This document shows, one piece after another, positions 54,482 through 63,900 of a stretch of 64,000 bases of DNA. Each line of letters starts with the position of its first letter. Positions within the stretch are counted from its first letter, which is position 1. The notes under the pieces are model-generated. The model searched no databases. It saw only the letters and a program-made list of their open reading frames with translations, and had not been told where the DNA came from. Where the stretch lies: the NCBI GenBank assembly GCA_049700455.1, contig JBNAVJ010000005.1:68328-132327 (forward strand), given 5' to 3'. Source of the DNA: JBNAVJ01 sp049700455 (GTDB lineage: Bacteria; Bacteroidota; Ignavibacteria; Tepidaquicellales; Tepidaquicellaceae). The position numbers and the translations under genes are program-made.

Positions 54482-55486
54482 TTAAATCGCCCATCTTACC
54501 AACAGTGAGCCCCAGGTATACCCTGCTCCAAAGCTTGATAACACCAGATAATCACCCTTTTTAATTTTTCCTTCCTCATAGTATTCCGATAAGCAGGAAG
54601 GAATTGTTGCACTCGTTGTATTCCCATACTTGTGAATATTGACCATCACTTTTTCCATTCCCAAGCCCATTCTTTCAGCACAGGCTTGAATAATTCTAAG
54701 ATTTGCCTGATGGGGGACAAGGTATGCAACATCATCAGCCTGCAAATTATTCTTTTGCATTATTTCGACCGAGACATCTGCCATACCTTTAACAGCAGCA
54801 ATAAAAACTGCTCTGCCATCTTGATGGACATAATGCATTTTCTTCTGTACAGTTTCTAATGATGCTGGATGTAAACTCCCTCCAGCAGGCTGATAAAGAT
54901 ACTTCCCCCCTTCTCCATCAATACGTAGAATTGAATCAAGAATTCCATAAGATCTGTCTTCTGTCGGTTCAAGGAGAACAGCAGCAGCTCCATCCCCAAA
55001 CAATACACATGTATTACGGTCATTCATATCAACAATAGCTGACATCTTTTCGGCACCCAGTACCACAACTTTTTTATGCAATCCTGATTCAATAAACTGA
55101 GCCCCGGTGGTTAAAGCAAAAATAAATCCTGAACAGGCTGCTAGAATATCATATCCCCAGCAGTTCTTTGCACCAATTTTATTTTGAATCACGCAAGCAG
55201 TCGAGGGATATATCATATCCGGCGTTACTGTTGCAACAATCAATAGGTCAATTTCATCCGGTCCTATTCCTCGCTTTTCCAGCAGCCTCTCAATAGCTTT
55301 CACTCCAGCATAAGATGTTGGCTGTCCGTCTTCAAGAAATCTGCGTTCTGAAATCCCTGTACGTGTCTTAATCCATTCATCACTGGTATCAAGATACTGT
55401 GCAAAGTAATCATTTGTTATAACTTTTTCAGGCATCCAGTGTGCAACTGCACTAATGTAAGCATTTAGATTAGAGTTTTTTCCCAT
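54482..55486 (-). CDS. fabH: Beta-ketoacyl-ACP synthase III
   Basis: Condenses acetyl-CoA (or another short acyl-CoA) with malonyl-ACP to start fatty-acid synthesis. The 334 residues have the Cys-His-Asn triad: ILAACSGFIF, VPHQANLRII and HKYGNTTSATIP. The N-terminal DTSDEWIKTRTGISERR is typical. It follows clpC after a 13-base gap and is apart from plsX, its usual neighbour. Confidence 0.95.
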   Translation of the reverse strand: MGKNSNLNAYISAVAHWMPEKVITNDYFAQYLDTSDEWIKTRTGISERRFLEDGQPTSYAGVKAIERLLEKRGIGPDEIDLLIVATVTPDMIYPSTACVIQNKIGAKNCWGYDILAACSGFIFALTTGAQFIESGLHKKVVVLGAEKMSAIVDMNDRNTCVLFGDGAAAVLLEPTEDRSYGILDSILRIDGEGGKYLYQPAGGSLHPASLETVQKKMHYVHQDGRAVFIAAVKGMADVSVEIMQKNNLQADDVAYLVPHQANLRIIQACAERMGLGMEKVMVNIHKYGNTTSATIPSCLSEYYEEGKIKKGDYLVLSSFGAGYTWGSLLVRWAI

Positions 55487-55499
55487 TAAAAGTTATCCT

Positions 55500-58010
55500 T
55501 TAATTCTGATGATCTTTCAATTCCTCCTGATGTTCATCTTTGAGTCCATCAGTCTCCTGAGCCCCAATGTTTTCAAAATGCAACTGATCTTCTTCACCTC
55601 GATGAGTAATTAATATGTTACTATATTCTTTGAATGTTCCTTTCAATATCTCTTCACTTATCGGGTCCTCAAGATACTTCTGGATTGCTCTTTTAAGAGG
55701 CCTTGCCCCAAAGTTCTCATCAAAACCTTTATCAGCTAAAAATTCCTTTGCCGATTGGTCAATTTCAAAATTAATACTCATATGTTTCAGACGATTTCTC
55801 AAATTAGCAATGTTTATATCTATTATCTTTAATATATGTTGTTTCTCAAGTGGCTTGAATACAATGAAGTCATCTACTCTATTGAGAAATTCGGGTGAAA
55901 ACACTTTTCTCACTGCTTCACTGATGGAGGATTTCATCTTTTCGTATTTTCCTTCTGTTTTTAATTCACCAAAACCTAATACCTTATCAAATTTTATGTC
56001 TCTTGTACCAATATTTGACGTCATTATCAAGATGGTGTTTTTGAAGTCAACTTTCCTGCCAAGCCCATCTGTCAATACTCCATCATCAAGCACCTGTAAT
56101 AATATGTTGAATGTATCAGGATGTGCTTTCTCTACTTCATCAAGAAGGACAACGCTATACGGTCTCCTGCGCACCTTTTCTGTTAATTGTCCCCCTTCCT
56201 CATATCCTACATATCCTGGAGGAGCACCTACCAATCTTGATACATTAAACTTCTCCATATATTCGCTCATATCAACTCTAATCAGGGCATCTTCAGAATC
56301 AAATAAGAATTTAGCCAGTTGTTTTGCAAGCTCTGTTTTCCCAACACCAGTAGGACCAAGAAATATAAACGAACCTATAGGTCTATTGGGGTCCTTTAAT
56401 CCTGCACGTGCTCGCCTTATAGCTTTAGAAATGTTTTCAATAGCCTCATCCTGTCCAACGACAAATTGTTTAAGATGTTCTTCCATCTTTATCAGTTTCT
56501 CAGACTCTGACTCAGCTATCTTATTAACAGGAATACCAGTCATCATTGCAACTACATCTGCTATATCCTGTTCTGTCACCTCATAGTAAGAATTCTGAGA
56601 CTGAATTTCCCAATCGAACTTTGCCTGTTCCAGATCTGCCAGAAGTTTCTTTTCCCGGTCACGGGCTCTGGCAGCTTCTTCATAATTTTGGTTCTTCACA
56701 TATTGAAGTTTCTCTGCTCTAACCTCTTCAATTTGTGCTTCTAATTTTGCTATGTCTTCGGGAACTGTTATATGACTGAGATGCACTCTTGCCCCAGCTT
56801 CGTCCATCACATCGATTGCTTTATCAGGTAGATATCTATCAGTGATATATCTATCTGAAAGACGGACGGCTTCTTCAAGTGCTTTATCAGTATATCTTAC
56901 CTGATGATGTTCCTCATATCTGCTCTTAATATTCATTAGGATCTGGATTGTTTCTTCAACCGTAGTTGGGTTTACAATAATTTTCTGAAACCTCCTGTCA
57001 AGAGCACCATCTTTTTCAATATACTGGCGATATTCATCCATTGTAGTAGCTCCAATACATTGTAAATCCCCTCTTGCAAGTGCAGGTTTAAATATATTTG
57101 AAGCATCAAGTGACCCACTTGCACTACCAGCTCCAACTATTGTATGTAATTCATCAATGAAAAGTATTACATCTTTTGCTTTTTCAAGTTCATTCATCAA
57201 CGCTTTCATCCTCTCTTCAAATTGTCCTCTATACTTTGTACCTGCAACCAGACCTGCAAGATCAAGCATTACAACCCTCTTATTATGTAGAACCCTTGAA
57301 ACCTCCTTATTAACAATTCTTATTGCTAATCCTTCTGCAATAGCACTCTTTCCAACACCGGGTTCCCCAATTAGAACAGGATTATTTTTCTTACGTCTGC
57401 TAAGAACCTGTGCCACTCTTTGAATCTCTTTCTCACGTCCTATTATAGGATCAAGCTTATTTTCTGCAGCGAGTTTAGTCAGGTCTCTTCCAAAGTTGTC
57501 AAGAACAGGTGTTTTTGATTTTTCCTGTCGAGTGGCTGTTGTTCCTTTAGCTGAAAATGCAGACCGACCTGATTTACCTGCAAGTATATTTACAAGTTCT
57601 TGTTTTGCCACATCGTATGTTACATTAAACTTATGCAAAATTTGCGCAGCAAGATTATCATCTTCCCTTAATATAGAAAGTAACAAATGTTCTGTTCCTA
57701 TTGTATCAGACCTGAAAAGTTTAGCTTCAAGATAAGTTATTTTAAGCACCTTTTCTGCCTGTTTGGTTAAAGGAATATTGCCAACTGTTAAAGTACCACC
57801 GGAAGGCTTTATTGTTTTTTCTATTTCTTCTCTTAAAGCTTTAGAATCTATACCAAGGTTGTTCAATATTTCCATTGCTATTCCTTCACCCTCGCGAATC
57901 ATACCAAGCAAAAGGTGCTCCGTTCCTATGTAATCATTGCCAAGCCTGAGCGCCTCTTCTCTGCTTAGCTTGATTACTTCCTGTACCCTTTGTGAAAAAT
58001 TACTATCCAT
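55500..58010 (-). CDS. clpC: ATP-dependent Clp protease ATPase subunit ClpC
   Basis: AAA+ unfoldase that feeds substrates to ClpP. The 836 residues comprise an N-domain with two repeats (about 4-140, each containing GTEHLLL), AAA-1 with GEPGVGKSA, a UVR/middle segment (NYEEAARARDREKKLLADLE), and AAA-2 with GPTGVGKTE and the D2 small domain. The presence of the UVR-containing middle domain and N-repeats identifies ClpC rather than ClpA or ClpB. A 323-codon antisense frame inside it is a shadow. Confidence 0.95.
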   Translation of the reverse strand: MDSNFSQRVQEVIKLSREEALRLGNDYIGTEHLLLGMIREGEGIAMEILNNLGIDSKALREEIEKTIKPSGGTLTVGNIPLTKQAEKVLKITYLEAKLFRSDTIGTEHLLLSILREDDNLAAQILHKFNVTYDVAKQELVNILAGKSGRSAFSAKGTTATRQEKSKTPVLDNFGRDLTKLAAENKLDPIIGREKEIQRVAQVLSRRKKNNPVLIGEPGVGKSAIAEGLAIRIVNKEVSRVLHNKRVVMLDLAGLVAGTKYRGQFEERMKALMNELEKAKDVILFIDELHTIVGAGSASGSLDASNIFKPALARGDLQCIGATTMDEYRQYIEKDGALDRRFQKIIVNPTTVEETIQILMNIKSRYEEHHQVRYTDKALEEAVRLSDRYITDRYLPDKAIDVMDEAGARVHLSHITVPEDIAKLEAQIEEVRAEKLQYVKNQNYEEAARARDREKKLLADLEQAKFDWEIQSQNSYYEVTEQDIADVVAMMTGIPVNKIAESESEKLIKMEEHLKQFVVGQDEAIENISKAIRRARAGLKDPNRPIGSFIFLGPTGVGKTELAKQLAKFLFDSEDALIRVDMSEYMEKFNVSRLVGAPPGYVGYEEGGQLTEKVRRRPYSVVLLDEVEKAHPDTFNILLQVLDDGVLTDGLGRKVDFKNTILIMTSNIGTRDIKFDKVLGFGELKTEGKYEKMKSSISEAVRKVFSPEFLNRVDDFIVFKPLEKQHILKIIDINIANLRNRLKHMSINFEIDQSAKEFLADKGFDENFGARPLKRAIQKYLEDPISEEILKGTFKEYSNILITHRGEEDQLHFENIGAQETDGLKDEHQEELKDHQN

Positions 58011-58140
58011 TTTTTTTCTTCTTTTCTTTTTTACAAACTGTTTAGACTTTCATTTACTTTCATTTTCTCTCTATTCATAGCTCGCAAATCAATATAATGT
58101 AATCAAAGCATAAATAAATTAAAACAAATTTTAATAGATA

Positions 58141-58974
58141 CTAATTCAGATGTTTTTTCAACCAATCCCTTCTATATTTTACAACAAAATCTCTGTTTTT
58201 TCTCAAAAAATGGTTATCTCCATCCAACAAAATCAACTCACAGCCAGCATGATACGGCAACGAGTTAAGTTTATCATACATCTCCTGAGAATCTTGATAA
58301 CTAATCACTTCATCTCCTTTACTATGTATTAGTAAAATCGGAGTCTCCTTTGATAGTTTATCATAAAATTCCACCGCTGAACGGGTTCTTAAAAATTCTT
58401 CCATTCCTGTTTGTTCAATAATGTTACTTAATTTCCTAAAACTTTCAGGGTTGCTTTCAAAATATCTTTTCATATTGGATAAACCCGAAATAATAGTTGC
58501 TGCCTTAAAAATGTCCATCTTCTGCAAAAGGAGGTAGGTCATCATCCCCCCCCTACTCCAGCCCTCTATAGCTAATTTACTACTATCAACAAATTTAAGA
58601 TCCATAACCTGCTGGATAAGATTTATAACATCGTCAACATCCCCACCTCCAAATTCATCATCATTTCTGTATTGAGATGCAAACACTCCATAGCCCCACG
58701 AAGCAATTTCTCCAATAGTAACATAAGCAAGAAAATCATCCAATCGTCCATTATTACCAAACCCTCCTCTATTCCAAAAAACAGCAGGTATCTTTCCAAT
58801 AAAAGCTCCAGGTAAAGCCATAAAAGCATCAATCTCTCGTAAACCGGAAAAATAAGAAAACTTAAACAATCGTATATCTGAAAGCTGTAATTCACCCGTC
58901 AATCTTTTTTCCCGAGGACTGAGAACTACTTCTCTAATATTATTAAAAACTTTTATGTCAGCTGTTGATACCAA
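58141..58974 (-). CDS. Alpha/beta hydrolase, prolyl-oligopeptidase-like (S9)
   Basis: A 277-residue cytosolic hydrolase (no signal peptide). The nucleophile elbow is GWSRGGMM (Ser in the GxSxGG pattern), the acid is likely in HSKGDEVISY, and the His in DGDNHFLRK. These match the catalytic domain of S9 peptidases without the beta-propeller, so it may be an esterase or a small dipeptidyl-peptidase-like enzyme. The substrate is unknown. It lies 130 bases upstream of clpC, same strand. Confidence 0.82.
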   Translation of the reverse strand: MVSTADIKVFNNIREVVLSPREKRLTGELQLSDIRLFKFSYFSGLREIDAFMALPGAFIGKIPAVFWNRGGFGNNGRLDDFLAYVTIGEIASWGYGVFASQYRNDDEFGGGDVDDVINLIQQVMDLKFVDSSKLAIEGWSRGGMMTYLLLQKMDIFKAATIISGLSNMKRYFESNPESFRKLSNIIEQTGMEEFLRTRSAVEFYDKLSKETPILLIHSKGDEVISYQDSQEMYDKLNSLPYHAGCELILLDGDNHFLRKNRDFVVKYRRDWLKKHLN

Positions 58975-59228
58975 TTCAAAACGTATTTGTTACAAACTTA
59001 ATCAATTTGACTTTAAATTTTAAGGTAATAAATAAGATATATACCTGTTAAAGTATATAAAAAATCCGCAAGATTGGAATATTGCCCGATAGTCAGTTAA
59101 TTATGCAGGTTATCCTGAATATATTTTAATGTTTTAATTCTACAGGGTTGTTGAGATATCGCCTGGTTATACATTTGTTTATTAATGAATTCTAAACCTC
59201 CCCTGAGATTAGAAACACTACAAAAAAA
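58975..59228. other. Intergenic region, no gene seen
   Basis: About 250 AT-rich bases between the T9SS-protein terminator (59229-59259) and the hydrolase start, presumably containing the hydrolase promoter. No open frame or RNA gene with support; no clear repeats. Confidence 0.5.
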
Positions 59229-59259
59229 GGTAGCCCTGTGTTCCTAACACAGGGCTACC
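59229..59259 (-). terminator. Strong Rho-independent terminator of the T9SS BNR-repeat gene
   Basis: A 14-bp perfect stem (GGTAGCCCTGTGTT with AACACAGGGCTACC) with a 3-base loop. On the minus strand it is followed by TTTTTTTG. It lies 25 bases past the stop of the 965-residue secreted protein. Confidence 0.92.
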
Positions 59260-59284
59260 TAACAACATCTATCTAAAATAAACC

Positions 59285-62182
59285 TTACTTAATTAAAATC
59301 ATTCTCTTCACATCAGTGAACCCAGCAACATCAAGTCTATAGAAATAGACACCGCTCGAAAGTTCCGTACCATTAAATTCAACAACGTAACTTCCGGCAT
59401 TTTTGACTTCATTGACCAATGTTTGCACTTCTCTTCCAAGAATGTCATAAACTTTCAACGTCACCAGTCCTTGTTTTGGCAGGTCAAAACTAATCTTGGT
59501 TATAGGATTGAACGGATTTGGATAGTTTTGTAACAGCCTGTATTCATTAGGAATACCAGTAACAGGATTCGTGATAGCATTTACAGGTGACATAGTCAAG
59601 CAGGTGTTTGGCCTATTGGTTTGAGCAGTACCTGCCGTTAGCTGAGTACAACCGTCCCCTGTTGGTAAGTCATTAGATTGACCCCACGTTTTCCCTGCGT
59701 TTGCAGTTGCATATACTGGAGAATAAGCGGTCCAAGAGGAGTTGTTATAGCAAATTTCCACAAGCAAGTTACTTGCTCCATCCCAGTAGAACTGAGAGGT
59801 AAGTGTAATATATTGCCACCCAGTACCCGGGACGCTATAAGTACCACTATAGCAGGTTGTCCATCCTGTTGAAATGAAACCAGTCAAACTGGTCAAGGAG
59901 GTATTCTGGAATCTTACATTAAAGCCATTCATAGGTATAGGATCAGCAGATATAACATTAAATCCAATTTTTTGAATATTTGCCGCACCACCAACCAGAG
60001 GTGTCAATTCTGATGCAAGGTATAGAATTTGTGTTCTCCCATCCATCCAGTATGTAGTAAATGGATAGTTTGATGATAATGTACCAGTTCCAAGACAGGC
60101 ATTGACTATGTTGATAATCTTAAACTTATACAGCTGCGTTGAGTCAGTGTTATGGTTAGAAGAGTTATCACGTGCAAAGATTCTATAAAAGATAGAATCA
60201 TTAATATTAACTTCTGATTGAGTAGAATTAAATGCAGCTGAATAAGTGCTGCCGCTTACAAAATTAAGCCTGAATCGCTTAATTCCTGTTCCTGTATTGT
60301 TCTTATACCATTTCACCCAGACTGAGTCTATTCCAATGTTATCTGTTACATTCGCTGAAACTGTTGCAGGCCAGCTCACTTTTGGAACATCTCCCAATGG
60401 AGTGTGAACAATTACTGGCTTAACGGTATCAGCACTTGCAATAAATGAATAATAGTTTGCTGGTGCTCCAGCAGGTGCAGTAGCAACTCTGTTCAAAGAA
60501 TCAGTTGTAGTTATGTAATACCTGTACAGCCCGGCCCCAGATAGTGGAAGATTTGCTGTCCAGTTATTACCACCACTATTTGTCATCTGTACATAGTTGT
60601 TAATATTAGGATTATCCTTCGAATAATACAACCTTGTCAATGAAGGATTAATTCCCGAACCTGCAGGAATAATCTGACAATTAACAGGTCTGGAGCCTGT
60701 TGTTTGCTCTGTATTTCCAAGTGGTGTATGATTGATAGAAGGACCTAAATCAATCTTCGCAGTCCAGATTTGATATGTACCACTATAGTTATCAGCCCAG
60801 AACGGGTAAAGAGCATTGTTGGTAGAGGTAATTCCAATGTAGTCTCCCTGATAACCTCCCGCCAGTCCAGGAATAGGAGCTGGTCTAAATCTGTGATCAC
60901 TAACTTTTATATTAGTAAAAGTATTTCCACCATCAACCGACCTTGCTACATAAACTTCTGCGGAATCATTGGTAGTTGGGTTTCTACTATCGTAGAATAT
61001 AATGTTGATTCCACCAAATGCATCAACATTAATATTTGAAAACCATTGGTCACGCCCATTGTTCATTGGGTCATCATTAACTCTAATCGGAGTGCTCCAG
61101 GTTGAGCCACCATCAGTAGATCTTGCAAAACAAATATCTGGATCGGTACCAGCTGGAGCCATATTTCTTTGCGCCCACGTTACATAAATCCAGCCATTTC
61201 TTGGGCCACCTGTCTTGTCAACAGCCATCCATGGGAAACTATTAACCCTTATTGCTGATGTTTTTAAAGTTCCTCTAATTCCATTAACATCAATTGCCTG
61301 CTCATTTACAGTCCAGTTCGCTCCACCATTTGTAGACTTTGCAAACCCAATGTAATCTTCAGTATAGGGGGAACTGAGAATGTTTGTAGCACAAACCATA
61401 TAAACGTGTCCTAGATGGTTTGTATGTAAATTCACACCCTGTGAGAAGTGTCCAGAAATTGGAGCAGTAACCTGAACTGTAGTCCACGAAGTCCCATTAT
61501 TAGTAGATCTTGCCACTTTTGCAGGATAGTTCGCTGCACCAAAGTCAGTCCACCCTACATAAAGATTATTGTAGTATGGACTTGTGGATTTGTCATCTAT
61601 TGTCACATGGTTTTTGTCCTGGGTACTTGAACCACTATAGATGGTTACATATGGAGTCCAGTTAACACCATTATTAGTTGAGCTTGTAATAACCTGTGTA
61701 CTGGCACTCGAACCAATAGCATTCATAAAAATGGTAGCGCTACTATTGATAGCACAGGATGGGTCACCACTGTTGACTGCTAAACCTGGCAATGTGTTGC
61801 TACCAGTCCAGTTAACTCCTGTATTGGTCGAAACAGCAAAACCAGTTCCATAAAACGAGGGACCATAAGAGTTCCACCCGATGAAAATTTTACCCGGTAC
61901 ATTCGGATTTGAATAAGCGTGTACCTCGCTTTGAGTTGCCGTTGTAGGATAAGGAATAAAATTCGGTCCTACAGCAAAAATACCTGATGGTGAAAACAGG
62001 TAAAATGTCTTAGTGTTAAAAGTTACCAGATTATTTACTGGTATGTAGGGGACATTAGTATTGGTAAGCCATGCATGGCTCATTATAGGTGAGTCCCATT
62101 TTGGTCCATCTAATGTCTTTTGTCCCGTAAACAAAAAGAACCCCACTAAGACTACTGCAAGTAATAGTGCTGCTTTTTTCAT
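59285..62182 (-). CDS. Large secreted BNR/sialidase-repeat protein with T9SS sorting domain
   Basis: A 965-residue extracellular protein of unknown activity. A signal peptide (about 1-19) is followed by a beta-propeller-like region (about 60-490) with recurrent Asp-box motifs (e.g. STNGGANWT, STDGGSTWS, SVDGGNTFT). Two related beta-sandwich segments follow, starting NHTPLGNTEQTTG and VHTPLGDVPKVSW. The C-terminal type A sorting domain has LQNYPNPFNPIT, ending in KRMILIK. Catalytic sialidase residues are not identified, so binding or a structural role is equally possible. It has its own promoter (62223-62251) and terminator. Confidence 0.85.
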   Translation of the reverse strand: MKKAALLLAVVLVGFFLFTGQKTLDGPKWDSPIMSHAWLTNTNVPYIPVNNLVTFNTKTFYLFSPSGIFAVGPNFIPYPTTATQSEVHAYSNPNVPGKIFIGWNSYGPSFYGTGFAVSTNTGVNWTGSNTLPGLAVNSGDPSCAINSSATIFMNAIGSSASTQVITSSTNNGVNWTPYVTIYSGSSTQDKNHVTIDDKSTSPYYNNLYVGWTDFGAANYPAKVARSTNNGTSWTTVQVTAPISGHFSQGVNLHTNHLGHVYMVCATNILSSPYTEDYIGFAKSTNGGANWTVNEQAIDVNGIRGTLKTSAIRVNSFPWMAVDKTGGPRNGWIYVTWAQRNMAPAGTDPDICFARSTDGGSTWSTPIRVNDDPMNNGRDQWFSNINVDAFGGINIIFYDSRNPTTNDSAEVYVARSVDGGNTFTNIKVSDHRFRPAPIPGLAGGYQGDYIGITSTNNALYPFWADNYSGTYQIWTAKIDLGPSINHTPLGNTEQTTGSRPVNCQIIPAGSGINPSLTRLYYSKDNPNINNYVQMTNSGGNNWTANLPLSGAGLYRYYITTTDSLNRVATAPAGAPANYYSFIASADTVKPVIVHTPLGDVPKVSWPATVSANVTDNIGIDSVWVKWYKNNTGTGIKRFRLNFVSGSTYSAAFNSTQSEVNINDSIFYRIFARDNSSNHNTDSTQLYKFKIINIVNACLGTGTLSSNYPFTTYWMDGRTQILYLASELTPLVGGAANIQKIGFNVISADPIPMNGFNVRFQNTSLTSLTGFISTGWTTCYSGTYSVPGTGWQYITLTSQFYWDGASNLLVEICYNNSSWTAYSPVYATANAGKTWGQSNDLPTGDGCTQLTAGTAQTNRPNTCLTMSPVNAITNPVTGIPNEYRLLQNYPNPFNPITKISFDLPKQGLVTLKVYDILGREVQTLVNEVKNAGSYVVEFNGTELSSGVYFYRLDVAGFTDVKRMILIK

Positions 62183-62206
62183 AGTTTTTTTTTGTTTATA
62201 AAGTTC

Positions 62207-62222
62207 TACTTAATATTAAGTA
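62207..62222. promoter_or_regulatory. 16-bp perfect palindrome at the transcription start of the T9SS protein gene
   Basis: TACTTAATATTAAGTA is its own reverse complement and directly abuts the predicted -10 element, covering the expected transcription start. This is a classic position for a repressor operator. No regulator is identified. Confidence 0.45.
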
Positions 62223-62251
62223 AACATATAATAATGTTTTTATAAAGTCAA
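62223..62251 (-). promoter_or_regulatory. Sigma70-type promoter for the T9SS BNR-repeat gene
   Basis: On the minus strand TTGACT (62246-62251) and TATGTT (62223-62228) are separated by exactly 17 bases, about 40 bases upstream of the start codon at 62182. The -35 box matches the general bacterial consensus in five of six positions. Confidence 0.5.
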
Positions 62252-62333
62252 TACTTTTCAGAATACAAAATATTTTATTTAAAATTTAACCTTCCAATCT
62301 CTCCAAACGACTAATTGTATTGTAATTTAAAAA

Positions 62334-63701
62334 TCAAATCTTCCTGAACAAACCAAAAAGCGATTGAAAAAAAATCTTGAAATCCGTTCTTAAAGACATA
62401 TTTTCAACATAGTAGAAATCATATTGTAAATGCCGTTTAACATCATCAATAGCACCTAAGTTCCGAAACATTAGTTTCGTTAGTCCTGACAAACCAGGAC
62501 GTACTTTTAATACTCTTCTGTAATACGGAATTTCACTCATTAATTTTTTCACGTTTTGAGGTGATGATGGACAGGGTCCGACAAGTGACATATTTCCTAT
62601 AAATACATTTATCAAAAAAGGTATAAGATCCAGGCGAGACCTGCGCAATAATTTCCCAAAAGGAATGCACTTTGAGAGGTCATCTGTTGTACTTATTCCT
62701 TTTGGTGTAGTTCTGAATCTTAATCCCTTAAACAACTTCTCGTTTTTACCAACAAAAGTTTGAACATCAAACACACTACCAGATTGAATTAGCACTATCA
62801 AACCTATAAGAATCCATAGAGGCAACCCTAAAATGAGTATGAACAATGATAGGATTATATCAACAGTTCTCTTGATTGCCTTTTCCCAGGGTTTCATTAT
62901 TTCAGGCATAATTTCAATCAACGGCACATCATACAATTGGTCTGACCTCGCTTTGCCACTAACTATATCATAAATATCTGGTATTATTTTAGAAGTAACA
63001 TTTTTAACCGAAGATATACCAAGTACATCAAGCAACAAATTTTGTTCTGAAGGCTCAAGTGCAATAACAATGTCCTTTACATTATATTGTTCAATCAAGT
63101 TTTCAAGTTGTTCGATACTCCCCAAAGTAGGGACCCCTTCATAAGTACCATCGCTCTGCGACATTTCAGTTTTAACAAAGCCTACAACTTTATGACCAAG
63201 CGAAGGAAATTTCTTCAGGTGGTCAAAAACTTCTTTTGCTTTTCTTGACCACCCTACAATTAATGTATTTCTAAGTCCAATTCCCTCAAGAAGCAGTTTT
63301 CTCTGAAAACTTCTAACTGCTAAACGAACGCCCCCAACAATAAAGACCATTAAAAACCAGTACAAAAGGATAATTAACCTTGCAAAAGCCTGAGTTCCTT
63401 TTGCAACATCATCCACAAAAATTGCAAAAAATAAAATCAGTACTCCAATTGTTATAGCCTTAAAAACAATTGTAAATTCATCAAACCGCGACTTTGCATA
63501 CCAGGATTTATAAAGTCCAAACAAAGAGAAAAAAATCAACCAATAAACATAAATAGTTAACATAGGAATCCAGAAATCAGGACGACGGCTATATTGAAAC
63601 CAGCCGCTTTCAATCCGTACATAGTAAAACACTACCCACGCTAAATTAACAGCTAAAAAATCTGCGGTAAAAAGTACCACCTTTTCAGTCTTCTTTCCCA
63701 T
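62334..63701 (-). CDS. Polyprenyl-phosphate sugar transferase family protein, catalytic motifs altered
   Basis: A 455-residue membrane protein with WcaJ/WbaP-type architecture: four N-terminal membrane spans (about 8-125), a Rossmann-like CoA-binding domain (about 143-260), a further membrane segment (about 280-305) and a C-terminal sugar-transferase domain. Members load the first sugar phosphate onto undecaprenyl phosphate for surface polysaccharides. The catalytic region is atypical: the usual LDELPQ reads LDLIPF (D358, L359) and VGPRP reads VGPCP (C377). It may be inactive or specialised. Monocistronic as far as visible. Confidence 0.85.
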   Translation of the reverse strand: MGKKTEKVVLFTADFLAVNLAWVVFYYVRIESGWFQYSRRPDFWIPMLTIYVYWLIFFSLFGLYKSWYAKSRFDEFTIVFKAITIGVLILFFAIFVDDVAKGTQAFARLIILLYWFLMVFIVGGVRLAVRSFQRKLLLEGIGLRNTLIVGWSRKAKEVFDHLKKFPSLGHKVVGFVKTEMSQSDGTYEGVPTLGSIEQLENLIEQYNVKDIVIALEPSEQNLLLDVLGISSVKNVTSKIIPDIYDIVSGKARSDQLYDVPLIEIMPEIMKPWEKAIKRTVDIILSLFILILGLPLWILIGLIVLIQSGSVFDVQTFVGKNEKLFKGLRFRTTPKGISTTDDLSKCIPFGKLLRRSRLDLIPFLINVFIGNMSLVGPCPSSPQNVKKLMSEIPYYRRVLKVRPGLSGLTKLMFRNLGAIDDVKRHLQYDFYYVENMSLRTDFKIFFQSLFGLFRKI

Positions 63702-63900
63702 ATGTATTAACTACTATCTGAAAACTATTTGAATAACTTAAAATAATAATTTGAAAATATCAATTCTTATGTAAATGTATGTAAAAAATTGCTGACTGTG
63801 TTTCTGCTATTAAATATTTACCCCACTGCGGAATTGAGATTGTCCAATAATATATTATTTATTCTGAATACAATTTTAATTTATAAATCGTATGTAAATA
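63702..63900. other. Intergenic region upstream of the sugar transferase gene
   Basis: About 200 AT-rich bases with no supported gene, RNA or repeat; presumably the promoter region of the sugar transferase gene. Confidence 0.5.

Noticed and set aside
55615..56586. Long (323-codon) open frame antisense to clpC
   Set aside because: Lies wholly within the conserved AAA+ coding sequence; composition is Ser/Thr/Pro-rich as expected for an antisense shadow, and no domain is recognisable.
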